Part shown: in pieces, positions 1 to 6,503 of the stretch | Numbering within the stretch: position 1 is the first letter of the stretch | How the letters are laid out: each line of letters begins with the position of its first letter | DNA from: Aequorivita sp. | GTDB lineage: Bacteria > Bacteroidota > Bacteroidia > Flavobacteriales > Flavobacteriaceae | Direction: 5' to 3' | NCBI GenBank assembly: GCA_002733915.1 | Contig: NVXN01000002.1 | Span: 464,637-471,139 of the forward strand | Length of the DNA stretch: 6,503 nt | The notes under the pieces: generated by a model | What the model was told of the DNA's origin: nothing | The model's input: only the letters and a program-made list of their open reading frames with translations | Database searches by the model: none | Made by a program: the position numbers and the translations under genes

Positions 1-201
1 AAATTTAAAGGGGGCCCCGTAGGTATTACAACCATTGCTACTGCTGTTTCAGAAAGTCCCGAAACCATTGAGGAGGTTTATGAGCCGTTCTTGATTCAAC
101 AAGGATTTATCATGCGCACTCCACGTGGCCGTGAAGTTACAGAAGCCGCCTATAAACATCTCGGCAAGCTAAAAGGTCCCACGCAGGGCGGATTATTTTA
201 A
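1..201 (+). CDS. ruvB: Holliday junction branch-migration ATPase RuvB, C-terminal fragment
   Basis: This is the last 66 codons plus TAA of ruvB; the start lies before the window. RuvB is the AAA+ motor that, loaded by RuvA, drives branch migration of Holliday junctions in recombination and repair. The visible part is the C-terminal winged-helix DNA-binding domain. It carries the family pattern [10 protein letters not shown], then [19 protein letters not shown], then the wing motif RTPRGR, and ends in a short tail GGLF. All of this matches the usual C terminus of RuvB, with no sign of truncation at the stop. The frame is read from base 1 without interruption. The P450 gene begins nine bases after the stop, in the same frame, so the two are probably co-transcribed. 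Its partner gene ruvA is about 4.8 kb downstream, not adjacent. Identity is from recognised motifs. Confidence 0.96.
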   Translation, partial: KFKGGPVGITTIATAVSESPETIEEVYEPFLIQQGFIMRTPRGREVTEAAYKHLGKLKGPTQGGLF

Positions 202-210
202 AATCATACT

Positions 211-1542
211 ATGGAAGCAAAGAAAATTCCATCAGTTTCTGCTTTCCAGTTTTTGGTTCATTCAGCCCAAATCCTTAAAAATCCATTGCCTTTTCACCAT
301 AAAAATTTTGAAACCAAAGGAGATACTTTTCGGTTAAAATTGGGTTTTGGAAATTCGGTTATTTTTTCGCGTGATGCAGGATTTGCGCAATATGCACTCC
401 AAAAAAACCAAAGAAATTATAAAAAATCCCCAATCCAAACCCGCGATCTTTCAAAATATGTAGGCTTCGGATTGTTGACTTCTGAAGGAGAACTTTGGCA
501 AAAACAACGCAAACTAATTCAGCCTGCTTTTCATAAAAAACAATTGATAAATCTATTGGGCACAATTGATGCCGCTATTAAAACGGAACTAGTAAAAATT
601 GAAACAGATAAACCAATAGATATTTTTCCTGTTTTTAACGACCTTGCTTTTCAAACCGTTGTGAAATCACTTTTTAGTAGTGCGGTTGATCAAAAGGAAA
701 TAAACAAACTTCAGCAAATAACGGAATCTGCGCAGCAAATGTTGGTGAAAGAGTTGCGTCAACCCTATTTGGGATGGTGGTTTAAGTTGAGCGGAAAAAT
801 AAAAAAGCATATTTCGGAAACGAACCAAGCGCGATCACTTTTAAAAAATCTCGTTAAAGAAAGAAGAAATTCTGAAAAACGGGAAGGTGATTTACTGGAT
901 ATGCTTTTGAATGCACGATATGAAGATGGAAAAGCTATGGAAGATGAACAATTGATTGATGAAATATTAATTCTTTTCACGGCAGGTCACGAAACCACAT
1001 CAAACGCACTTACTTTCACTTGTGAATTGTTGGCGAGAAATCCTCAAATTCAAGAAAGGCTTCATTTAGAGATAATTGAAGCAAAGGAGAAATCAGACAA
1101 TTTAATGGAGTTTATTAAAAATTGTCCTTTCACTAAAAATGTTATTGAAGAATCCCTCCGGTTGTATCCCCCAGCATATTTTATTGATCGTGTGAATATT
1201 GAGGAAGACGAATTTAATGGAATGAATATACCTAAAAATTCAAGTTTGTTATTTTCATTATTGGAAATCCATACGAATCTTCAGAACTGGGACGAACCGC
1301 AAAAGTTTAAACCCGAACGTTTTTCAGAAGTTAATCCCAATCATTTTTCTGGACAATATTTTCCCTTCGGTGCAGGTCCGCGAATGTGCATTGGCAACAA
1401 TTTTGCGATGTATGAAATGGTTTTGGCCATCGCAGAGATAATGTGGAAATATAAAATTTCCGAAAAGAAAACACCAATTGAAATTAAGCCATTGATTACC
1501 CTTAAACCAAAAAATGCCGTTTTAAAATTCAACTTAAGATAA
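211..1542 (+). CDS. Cytochrome P450 monooxygenase, single-domain, substrate unknown
   Basis: This 443-residue protein has every P450 signature in order. The C-helix WxxxR is at W96-R100. The I-helix oxygen-activation motif AGHETTS is at 258-264, with acid E261 and alcohol T262. The K-helix ExxR is E314-R317, PERF is at 368-371, and the haem loop FPFGAGPRMCIG is at 384-395 with thiolate ligand C393. Length is normal for a soluble bacterial P450. There is no N-terminal membrane helix and no fused reductase domain. The I-helix and haem-loop wording resembles the CYP102/CYP4-like group (fatty-acid type) more than camphor-type enzymes, but this is only a resemblance and the substrate is unknown. 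No ferredoxin or reductase gene is in the window, so electrons must come from elsewhere. The ruvB stop is in the same frame nine bases upstream, so the first ATG is the natural start. queG follows after four bases, suggesting an operon. Sample lines of this gene (35-38% G+C by hand count) look more AT-rich than maeB samples (43-53%). Confidence 0.95.
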   Translation: MEAKKIPSVSAFQFLVHSAQILKNPLPFHHKNFETKGDTFRLKLGFGNSVIFSRDAGFAQYALQKNQRNYKKSPIQTRDLSKYVGFGLLTSEGELWQKQRKLIQPAFHKKQLINLLGTIDAAIKTELVKIETDKPIDIFPVFNDLAFQTVVKSLFSSAVDQKEINKLQQITESAQQMLVKELRQPYLGWWFKLSGKIKKHISETNQARSLLKNLVKERRNSEKREGDLLDMLLNARYEDGKAMEDEQLIDEILILFTAGHETTSNALTFTCELLARNPQIQERLHLEIIEAKEKSDNLMEFIKNCPFTKNVIEESLRLYPPAYFIDRVNIEEDEFNGMNIPKNSSLLFSLLEIHTNLQNWDEPQKFKPERFSEVNPNHFSGQYFPFGAGPRMCIGNNFAMYEMVLAIAEIMWKYKISEKKTPIEIKPLITLKPKNAVLKFNLR

Positions 1543-1546
1543 TTGA

Positions 1547-2473
1547 GTGATTCAGAATTCTTCAAAATATTCACATTTAATAAAAGCTGAAGCCAAACGC
1601 CTTGGGTTTGTTTCGTGCGGAATAAGCAAAGCAGAATTTCTTGAGGAAGAAGCCCCGCACCTCGAAAACTGGCTCAATAAAAGTATGCACGGCGAAATGG
1701 CCTATATGGAAAACCATTTTGACAAAAGATTGGATCCAACACTTTTGGTTCCCGATTCTAAAAGTGTTATTTCATTGTTGCTGAATTATTTCCCTTCAGA
1801 AACGCAAAATTCCGAAACCTATAAAATCTCAAAATACGCTTACGGCACCGATTATCATTTCGTCATAAAAGACAAACTGAAACAGTTGATGGAATTTATT
1901 TCTGAAGAAATAGGCGAAGTGCACGGCCGCGCATTTGTAGATTCGGCACCGGTTTTGGATAAAGCCTGGGCCGCAAAAAGTGGTTTGGGCTGGATTGGCA
2001 AGCACAGCAATCTGCTTACAAAACAATTGGGCAGTTTCTATTTTATTGCGGAATTGATCGTCGATCTGGATTTAGAATATGACACTCCAGTAACGGACCA
2101 CTGTGGCAGTTGTACCGCCTGTATTGACGCCTGCCCAACAAACGCAATCGTAGCCAACAAAGTTGTGGACGGCAGCAAATGTATTTCGTATTATACTATT
2201 GAATTGAAAAATGAAATCCCAATTTCGGAAAAAGAAAAATTTGAGGATTGGATGTTTGGCTGCGATATTTGCCAGGACGTTTGTCCGTGGAACCGTTTCA
2301 GTAAAGCACACAGCGAACCGCTTTTCAACCCGCACCCCGAACTTTTGTCGATGTCAAAAAAAGATTGGCACGAAATCACCGAAGCTGTTTTTCATAAAAT
2401 TTTTAAAAATAGCGCAGTAAAACGCACCAAATTTTCAGGATTAAAAAGAAACATCAACTTTTTGAAAGATTAA
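1547..2473 (+). CDS. queG: Epoxyqueuosine reductase QueG, short form, GTG start
   Basis: QueG is a cobalamin- and Fe-S-dependent enzyme that reduces epoxyqueuosine to queuosine at the wobble position of tRNAs with GUN anticodons. The 308-residue product has the family N terminus (AKRLGF, then [15 protein letters not shown] at 47-61). It then has the cobalamin-region block [20 protein letters not shown] at 130-149, with D132 at the place of the proposed catalytic acid. The ferredoxin-like domain follows, with cysteines C186, C189, C192 and C196, then C212, and C239, C242 and C246. This is enough for two 4Fe-4S clusters. The protein ends shortly after the [12 protein letters not shown] block and lacks the C-terminal HEAT-like extension of longer homologues such as those of E. 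coli and B. subtilis. The start is GTG: an in-frame TGA directly precedes it at 1544-1546, and the first in-frame ATG is codon 47, inside conserved sequence. It follows the P450 by four bases, so translational coupling is plausible. Confidence 0.95.
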   Translation: MIQNSSKYSHLIKAEAKRLGFVSCGISKAEFLEEEAPHLENWLNKSMHGEMAYMENHFDKRLDPTLLVPDSKSVISLLLNYFPSETQNSETYKISKYAYGTDYHFVIKDKLKQLMEFISEEIGEVHGRAFVDSAPVLDKAWAAKSGLGWIGKHSNLLTKQLGSFYFIAELIVDLDLEYDTPVTDHCGSCTACIDACPTNAIVANKVVDGSKCISYYTIELKNEIPISEKEKFEDWMFGCDICQDVCPWNRFSKAHSEPLFNPHPELLSMSKKDWHEITEAVFHKIFKNSAVKRTKFSGLKRNINFLKD

Positions 2474-2482
2474 CCTCCAAAC

Positions 2483-2513
2483 TTTCGCCATTCCACCTAA
2501 GGTTATAACTTTG
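2483..2513 (+). promoter_or_regulatory. Probable Bacteroidota-type promoter of maeB
   Basis: TAACTTTG at 2506-2513 is an exact match to the Bacteroidota -7 consensus TAnnTTTG. A TTTCG at 2483-2487, 18 bases before it, is a degenerate candidate for the -33 TTTG element. The site lies in the only sizeable gap between queG and maeB. It would start transcription near 2518-2520, giving a leader of roughly 60 bases. The -7 match is seen directly. The -33 match is weak and the transcript start is inferred from consensus spacing. Confidence 0.6.
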
Positions 2514-2517
2514 TAAG

Positions 2518-2547
2518 TTCTGTTGCTGAATTAAAATTACAACAGAA
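2518..2547 (+). repeat. 8-bp perfect inverted repeat in the maeB leader (hairpin or operator)
   Basis: TTCTGTTG at 2518-2525 and CAACAGAA at 2540-2547 are exact reverse complements, separated by 14 AT-rich bases. A G-T wobble at 2517/2548 could extend the stem. The left arm begins about where the predicted promoter would start the transcript, so the maeB mRNA would carry a hairpin at its extreme 5' end. Alternatively the DNA could be a dyad operator just downstream of the promoter. There is no T-tract after the right arm, so it does not look like an intrinsic terminator for queG. The pairing is seen; its role is unknown. Confidence 0.55.
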
Positions 2548-2550
2548 TCA

Positions 2551-2573
2551 ATAGTATAAGCCAACTATAGTAT
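2551..2573 (+). repeat. Short direct repeat ATAGTAT in the maeB leader
   Basis: ATAGTAT occurs at 2551-2557 and again at 2567-2573, a 16-base period, ending nine bases before the maeB ATG. Such AT-rich heptamers can arise by chance in a region like this. It is recorded because it sits between the inverted repeat and the start codon, where a regulator or ribosomal contacts could act. No purine-rich Shine-Dalgarno sequence is present there. Confidence 0.3.
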
Positions 2574-2581
2574 TCCAAATT

Positions 2582-4876
2582 ATGAGCAAACAAAGCAGAC
2601 GCAGAGAAGCCCTTTTATACCACGCCAAGCCGAAACCTGGGAAAATTCAGGTTGTTCCCACAAAAAAATATGCTACACAGCGGGATCTGTCCTTGGCGTA
2701 TTCGCCCGGAGTGGCAGAGCCATGTTTGGAGATTGAAAAAAATGTGGACAATGTTTATAAATATACAAACAAAGGAAATCTGGTTGCCGTAATTTCTAAT
2801 GGAACTGCGGTACTTGGCTTGGGAAATATTGGCCCCGAAGCCTCAAAACCGGTGATGGAAGGCAAAGGTTTGCTCTTCAAAATTTTTGCAGATATTGATG
2901 TTTTCGATATTGAAATAAATACTGAAAATATTGATGAATTTGTAGCCACCGTAAAAAATATTGCGCCAACCTTTGGCGGAATAAACCTGGAAGACATAAA
3001 AGCCCCAGAAGCTTTTGAGATAGAAAGAAGGCTGAAGAAAGAGCTAAACATTCCCGTAATGCACGACGATCAGCACGGTACTGCAATCATTTCTGCAGCT
3101 GCTTTGCTCAATGCCCTTGAAATAGCTGAAAAAAACATTGAAGAGGTTAAGATTGTAATCAGCGGTGCTGGTGCGGCAGCGGTTTCGTGCACGCGCCTCT
3201 ATAAATCCTTTGGTGCAAGGGCTGAAAATATTGTTATGCTTGACAGTAAGGGTGTAATTCGTAAAGACCGCGAAGATCTTTCTGAAGAAAAAGCTGAGTT
3301 TGCTTCACACCGTAAGATTGACACTTTGGAGGAGGCTATGATAGATGCCGATGTACTTGTGGGGCTTTCCGTAAAAGATATTGTGTCGCCAGAAATGCTT
3401 CTAAGCATGGCGCAAAACCCAATTGTGTTTGCAATGGCAAATCCTGACCCAGAGATTGAATATGATTTGGCCATTAGAACAAGAGAAGATATTATCATGG
3501 CCACTGGCCGTAGCGACCACCCTAACCAAGTAAATAATGTACTTGGCTTTCCTTTTATTTTCCGCGGCGCACTTGACGTTCGTGCAACTAAGATTAATGA
3601 AGCCATGAAAATGGCCGCTGTAAAGGCTTTGGCAGAACTCGCCAAAGAACCCGTGCCAGAACAGGTGAATATTGCCTATGGCGAGACCAAGCTCAACTTT
3701 GGAAAGGATTACATTATTCCAAAACCCTTTGATCCACGATTGATAGCCACCGTGCCGCCCGCAGTAGCGAAAGCTGCTATGGAAAGCGGTGTCGCTACCA
3801 CTGAAATTACAGATTGGGAAAAATATCAAGACGAACTCTATGAGCGCATGGGCAGCGATAACAAAATCATTAGATTGTTGGTGAACCGTGCAAAACTAAA
3901 CCCAAAACGTATCGTGTTTGCCGAAGCCGATCATTTAGATGTTTTAAAGGCTGCGCAAATTGTTTTCGAAGAGGGCATCGGCACCCCTGTTCTATTGGGA
4001 AGGAAGGAAATTATTTTGGAACTGATGGAACAAATTGATTTTGATGCCGAACTTGAAATAATAGATCCAAAAAATGATGAAAACACAGGTAAGCTTCAGC
4101 ATTACGCCCAAAAACTTTGGGAAAAGCGAAGAAGAAGCGGCATTTCGCTCTATACTGCTGAAAAGCTGGTTCGCGAAAGAAACTATTTTGCTGGAATGAT
4201 GCTTAGCGAAGGCGATGTGGATTGTATGATTTCTGGGTACGCACGCTCTTATCCATCGGTGGTCGTTCCTGTTTTTGAAACGGTGGGGAGGTTTGAAGGT
4301 GTTACCAAAGTAGCAACAACAAACTTGATGCTTACCAAGCGGGGGCCTTTGTTTATTTCTGACACCTCTATAAATATAGATCCCACAGCAAAGGAGCTTG
4401 CCAAAATTGCACAGATGACCAACTATACCATGAAAATGTTCGGTGTGCAACCTGTGATCGCAATGATTTCATATGCCAACTTTGGCTCTTCTAAAGACCC
4501 GCATGCAACCAAAGTGCGGGAAGCTGTAGATTTACTTCACAAAAGCAATCCAGATATGATTGTGGATGGCGAGTTGCAGACCGATTTTGCATTGAACCCC
4601 GAAATGCTTCAAAAGAAATTTCCATTCTCAAAGTTGGCGGGCAAAAAAGTGAACGCGCTTATCTTCCCCAACCTTGATTCTGCAAATAGCAATTACAAAT
4701 TGTTGAAGGAATTGAACGGCGTGGAATCCATTGGCCCGATTATGTTGGGGATGCGCAAACCCGTTCATATATTACAACTGGGCGCTAGCGTGGAAGAAAT
4801 TGTAAATATGAGCGCCGTAGCAGTTGTGGATGCGCAGCAAAAAGAGAAGCGAGGACGGGAGTTGGAATCCAAATAA
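2582..4876 (+). CDS. maeB: NADP-dependent malic enzyme with C-terminal phosphotransacetylase-like domain
   Basis: The enzyme oxidatively decarboxylates malate to pyruvate and CO2, supplying NADPH in the cytosol. The 764 residues match the two-domain MaeB type. The malic enzyme part (about 1-425) shows SLAYSPGVAEPC at 37-48 with proposed acid Y40, and GKG with catalytic K95. It also has metal ligands E137/D138 in NLED, HDDQHGT at 161-167, the dinucleotide-binding GAGAAA at 195-200, and ANPDPE at 286-291. The C-terminal part (about 428-755) is phosphotransacetylase-like (FAEAD, ISGYARSYPS, DTSINIDPTAKELA, SYANFGSSKDP). In E. coli MaeB this domain does not make acetyl phosphate but senses acetyl-CoA. 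Here the phosphotransacetylase motif with conserved D and R seems to be replaced (S559, V562 in my by-eye alignment), so a regulatory role is likely. The ATG is preceded by a 108-base gap with its own promoter-like site, so maeB is probably a separate transcription unit from queG. Confidence 0.96.
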   Translation: MSKQSRRREALLYHAKPKPGKIQVVPTKKYATQRDLSLAYSPGVAEPCLEIEKNVDNVYKYTNKGNLVAVISNGTAVLGLGNIGPEASKPVMEGKGLLFKIFADIDVFDIEINTENIDEFVATVKNIAPTFGGINLEDIKAPEAFEIERRLKKELNIPVMHDDQHGTAIISAAALLNALEIAEKNIEEVKIVISGAGAAAVSCTRLYKSFGARAENIVMLDSKGVIRKDREDLSEEKAEFASHRKIDTLEEAMIDADVLVGLSVKDIVSPEMLLSMAQNPIVFAMANPDPEIEYDLAIRTREDIIMATGRSDHPNQVNNVLGFPFIFRGALDVRATKINEAMKMAAVKALAELAKEPVPEQVNIAYGETKLNFGKDYIIPKPFDPRLIATVPPAVAKAAMESGVATTEITDWEKYQDELYERMGSDNKIIRLLVNRAKLNPKRIVFAEADHLDVLKAAQIVFEEGIGTPVLLGRKEIILELMEQIDFDAELEIIDPKNDENTGKLQHYAQKLWEKRRRSGISLYTAEKLVRERNYFAGMMLSEGDVDCMISGYARSYPSVVVPVFETVGRFEGVTKVATTNLMLTKRGPLFISDTSINIDPTAKELAKIAQMTNYTMKMFGVQPVIAMISYANFGSSKDPHATKVREAVDLLHKSNPDMIVDGELQTDFALNPEMLQKKFPFSKLAGKKVNALIFPNLDSANSNYKLLKELNGVESIGPIMLGMRKPVHILQLGASVEEIVNMSAVAVVDAQQKEKRGRELESK

Positions 4877-4939
4877 AACAAAGCTTTTTGTATTCAATAT
4901 TTTCCCAAGAACCCCAATGGATGTTGCAAATAATTATAC

Positions 4940-4947
4940 TATATTTG
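4940..4947 (+). promoter_or_regulatory. Candidate -7 element of a ruvA-sprA promoter
   Basis: TATATTTG matches the Bacteroidota -7 consensus TAnnTTTG exactly and lies 23 bases before the ruvA ATG, in the 94-base gap after maeB. The nearest upstream TTG (4924-4926) is only 13 bases away, shorter than the usual spacing for a -33 element, so this is a half-supported promoter. If real, it would start a ruvA-sprA message with a leader of under 20 bases. Read-through from maeB is the alternative. Confidence 0.42.
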
Positions 4948-4970
4948 AGCCTTTAAGTTTTCGTTAACAC

Positions 4971-5552
4971 ATGATAACCCATATACAGGGCAGACTGGTT
5001 GAAAAAAACCCGACCGACGTCGTGATAGAATGTAATGGAGTAGGGTACTTTATCAATATTTCCTTACACACATTTTCTGAACTCCCCACCAGTGAAAATG
5101 TTAAACTATATACGCATTTGCTTGTTAGGGAAGATGCCCATACACTTTACGGTTTTTCAGGTGTTGCTGAACGAGAAATTTTTAGATTGTTGATCAGTGT
5201 CTCAGGGGTTGGCGCAAGCATTGCTCGTACCATGTTGTCCTCCTTGGCACCAGACCAAGTCCTAGATGCAATTGCGCAAAATGACATAACAACAATACAA
5301 TCAGTAAAAGGAATAGGGGCCAAAACTGCACAACGTGTGGTTTTGGATTTAAAAGATAAAATTTTAAAAGTGTACGGTTTGTCGTCTATTTCTACCGGAA
5401 CAAGCAATACTAACAAAAATGAAGCGTTATCTGCTTTGGAGACGTTGGGCTTTGTTCGCAAACAGTCTGAGAAAGTGGTGGATGCCATTGTTAAGGATAA
5501 TCCGCAGGCATCGGCAGAAATGATTATTAAACAAGCTTTAAAAAATTTGTAA
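4971..5552 (+). CDS. ruvA: Holliday junction DNA-binding protein RuvA
   Basis: RuvA forms tetramers that clamp the four-way Holliday junction and load the RuvB motor. At 193 residues it is close to the usual 190-205. Domain I, an OB fold, covers about 1-64 (MITHIQGRLVEK, then HTLYGFSGVAERE). Domain II has two helix-hairpin-helix motifs, SGVGASIA at 78-85 and VKGIGAKTAQRV at 112-123, which bind DNA backbone. A Ser/Thr/Asn-rich flexible linker at about 137-149 leads to domain III (about 150-193, EALSALETLGF), which contacts RuvB. An in-frame TAA at 4965-4967 lies three bases before the ATG, fixing the start. The gene stands in front of sprA with only three bases between them. ruvB is at the other end of the window, so the pair is split in this genome. 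Confidence 0.97.
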   Translation: MITHIQGRLVEKNPTDVVIECNGVGYFINISLHTFSELPTSENVKLYTHLLVREDAHTLYGFSGVAEREIFRLLISVSGVGASIARTMLSSLAPDQVLDAIAQNDITTIQSVKGIGAKTAQRVVLDLKDKILKVYGLSSISTGTSNTNKNEALSALETLGFVRKQSEKVVDAIVKDNPQASAEMIIKQALKNL

Positions 5553-5555
5553 AAT

Positions 5556-6503
5556 TTGAAGGCAAAAAATTACGTTTACAAGGGTGGCTTTTTCAAGCTT
5601 TTAGCAATAATAAGTTTCATATTTATCGGAAATGCTTCGCTGGCGCAAGACTCTACAGCCGTTGGCAACGAGATGGGCAGGATGGACCTTCCCACTCCCA
5701 TTAGTATACAGGACCTCTATACTTATGATCCCATAACCGATAGATATATTTATACCCAGACCTTGGGCAGTTTTAACATTACTTACCCCATAATCCTTAC
5801 TCCTCAGGAATATCAGCGACTTATTCAGGAGGAACAGATGAAGACATACTTCAAAGAAAAAATTGATGCGGCCGATGGTAGAAAGGAAGGCTCTGAAGAA
5901 CAACAGAAAAATTTATTGCCAACATTCTATGTAAATTCAAATTTCTTTGAATCTATTTTTGGAGGAAACACTATTGAAGTAATTCCGCAAGGTTCTGTGG
6001 AAATGGACCTCGGTCTGCTTTATACAAAACAGGACAACCCACAATACTCGCCGCGAAACCGAAGCAATTTTTCTTTTGATTTTGATCAGCGCATTAGCTT
6101 AAGTCTTTTGGCTAAGGTAGGAACAAGGCTTCAGGTTACTGCCAATTACGATACCGAGAGCACTTTCGATTTTCAAAACCAGATAAAGCTGGAATACACC
6201 CCAACTGAAGATGACATCATTCAAAAAATAGAAGTGGGTAACGTAAGTATGCCTTTAAATAGTTCTTTGATACAAGGGGCGCAAAGTCTTTTTGGCGTAA
6301 AAACACAGCTTCAGTTTGGCAACACGACCATAACAGGGGTTTTCTCTGAACAAAAATCTGAAACCCGCACCGTTACCGCCGAAGGCGGCGCGACCATTAC
6401 AGATTTTGAACTTTTTGCATTGGATTATGACGACAACCGTCACTTCTTTTTGGCGCATTATTTTAGGGATAATTATGATCGTGCCTTAGAACTTTATCCT
6501 TTC
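5556..6503 (+). CDS. sprA: SprA, type IX secretion outer-membrane translocon, N-terminal part (cut by window end)
   Basis: SprA (Sov in Porphyromonas) is the very large outer-membrane barrel through which type IX cargo, including gliding adhesins, leaves the cell; full proteins are roughly 2,400 residues. Only the first 316 codons are here, open to the last base. Recognisable conserved blocks are IPQGSVEMDLG at 143-153, then YSPRNRSNFSFDFDQ, ANYDTESTFDFQNQIKLEY, IEVGNVSMPLNSSLIQGAQS and LFGVKTQLQFG. The start is inferred as TTG at 5556, three bases after the ruvA stop. From there a clear signal peptide reads: a basic start with K2, K4, K9 and K14, hydrophobic LLAIISFIFIG at 15-25, and a SLA|QD cleavage site after A30. 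The first in-frame ATG, at 5673, would remove this signal, and no ATG or GTG exists between the ruvA stop and it. The frame is the same as ruvA. Coupled translation from ruvA probably offsets the weak start codon. Confidence 0.93.
   Translation, partial: MKAKNYVYKGGFFKLLAIISFIFIGNASLAQDSTAVGNEMGRMDLPTPISIQDLYTYDPITDRYIYTQTLGSFNITYPIILTPQEYQRLIQEEQMKTYFKEKIDAADGRKEGSEEQQKNLLPTFYVNSNFFESIFGGNTIEVIPQGSVEMDLGLLYTKQDNPQYSPRNRSNFSFDFDQRISLSLLAKVGTRLQVTANYDTESTFDFQNQIKLEYTPTEDDIIQKIEVGNVSMPLNSSLIQGAQSLFGVKTQLQFGNTTITGVFSEQKSETRTVTAEGGATITDFELFALDYDDNRHFFLAHYFRDNYDRALELYPF

Noticed and set aside
2464..2486. GAAAG/CTTTC pairing across the queG stop as a terminator
   Set aside because: It is a five-base stem with a 13-base loop and no T-run after it, so probably chance.
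3199..3645. 148-codon open frame on the minus strand inside maeB
   Set aside because: It is Ser/Ala-rich, lies wholly antisense to conserved malic enzyme sequence and shows no recognisable motif. It is a codon-bias shadow.
3992..4450. 152-codon open frame on the minus strand inside maeB
   Set aside because: It is rich in Cys, His and Phe with no domain pattern and is antisense to the phosphotransacetylase-like region. It is a shadow.
4878..4891. Possible terminator hairpin ACAAA-GCTT-TTTGT just after the maeB stop
   Set aside because: The stem is only five mostly A-T pairs around a HindIII-like palindrome, and no T-tract follows the right arm. It is too weak to call as an intrinsic terminator.
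5549..5558. TAAAATTTG just before sprA as a -7 promoter element
   Set aside because: It has three bases instead of two between TA and TTTG, and it overlaps the ruvA stop and the sprA start codon, so it could not serve the TTG start.
5601..5903. 100-codon minus-strand open frame downstream of ruvA
   Set aside because: The plus strand here is the sprA coding sequence, with signal peptide and conserved blocks in one uninterrupted frame. The minus-strand frame has no support.
5673..6503. sprA starting at the first ATG (5673)
   Set aside because: This would remove the hydrophobic signal peptide encoded at 5556-5645, which an outer-membrane translocon needs.

Overview
The window looks like a core chromosomal segment of a Flavobacteriaceae member (phylum Bacteroidota). 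Three things support this. The last gene encodes the N-terminal part of SprA, the outer-membrane translocon of the type IX secretion system, which is restricted to this phylum. The promoter-like sites fit the Bacteroidota -7 consensus TAnnTTTG rather than TATAAT. No gene has a convincing Shine-Dalgarno sequence. I cannot name the genus.

All genes are on the + strand. First comes a packed run: the 3' end of ruvB (1-201), a single-domain cytochrome P450 (211-1542) and queG, epoxyqueuosine reductase (1547-2473), with gaps of 9 and 4 bases. A 108-base gap follows. It holds a promoter-like site, an 8-bp perfect inverted repeat at about the predicted transcript start, and a short direct repeat. Next is maeB (2582-4876), a malic enzyme fused to a phosphotransacetylase-like domain. 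A 94-base gap with a second TAnnTTTG motif leads to ruvA (4971-5552). The start of sprA (5556 onward) lies three bases beyond the ruvA stop and is cut by the window end.

Functionally the region is mixed: Holliday-junction branch migration (RuvA, RuvB), the last step of queuosine synthesis in tRNA (QueG), NADPH supply from malate (MaeB), an oxygenase of unknown substrate (P450), and protein export or gliding (SprA). ruvA and ruvB lie on either side of P450-queG-maeB, so here they do not form the classical ruvAB operon. No mobile element, tRNA, rRNA or CRISPR array was seen. No gene is broken apart from the two cut by the window edges.

I see no undescribed multi-gene system. The points most worth checking are the unusual TTG start of sprA, which decides whether its signal peptide is annotated, the orphan P450 between ruvB and queG, and the hairpin or operator in front of maeB.
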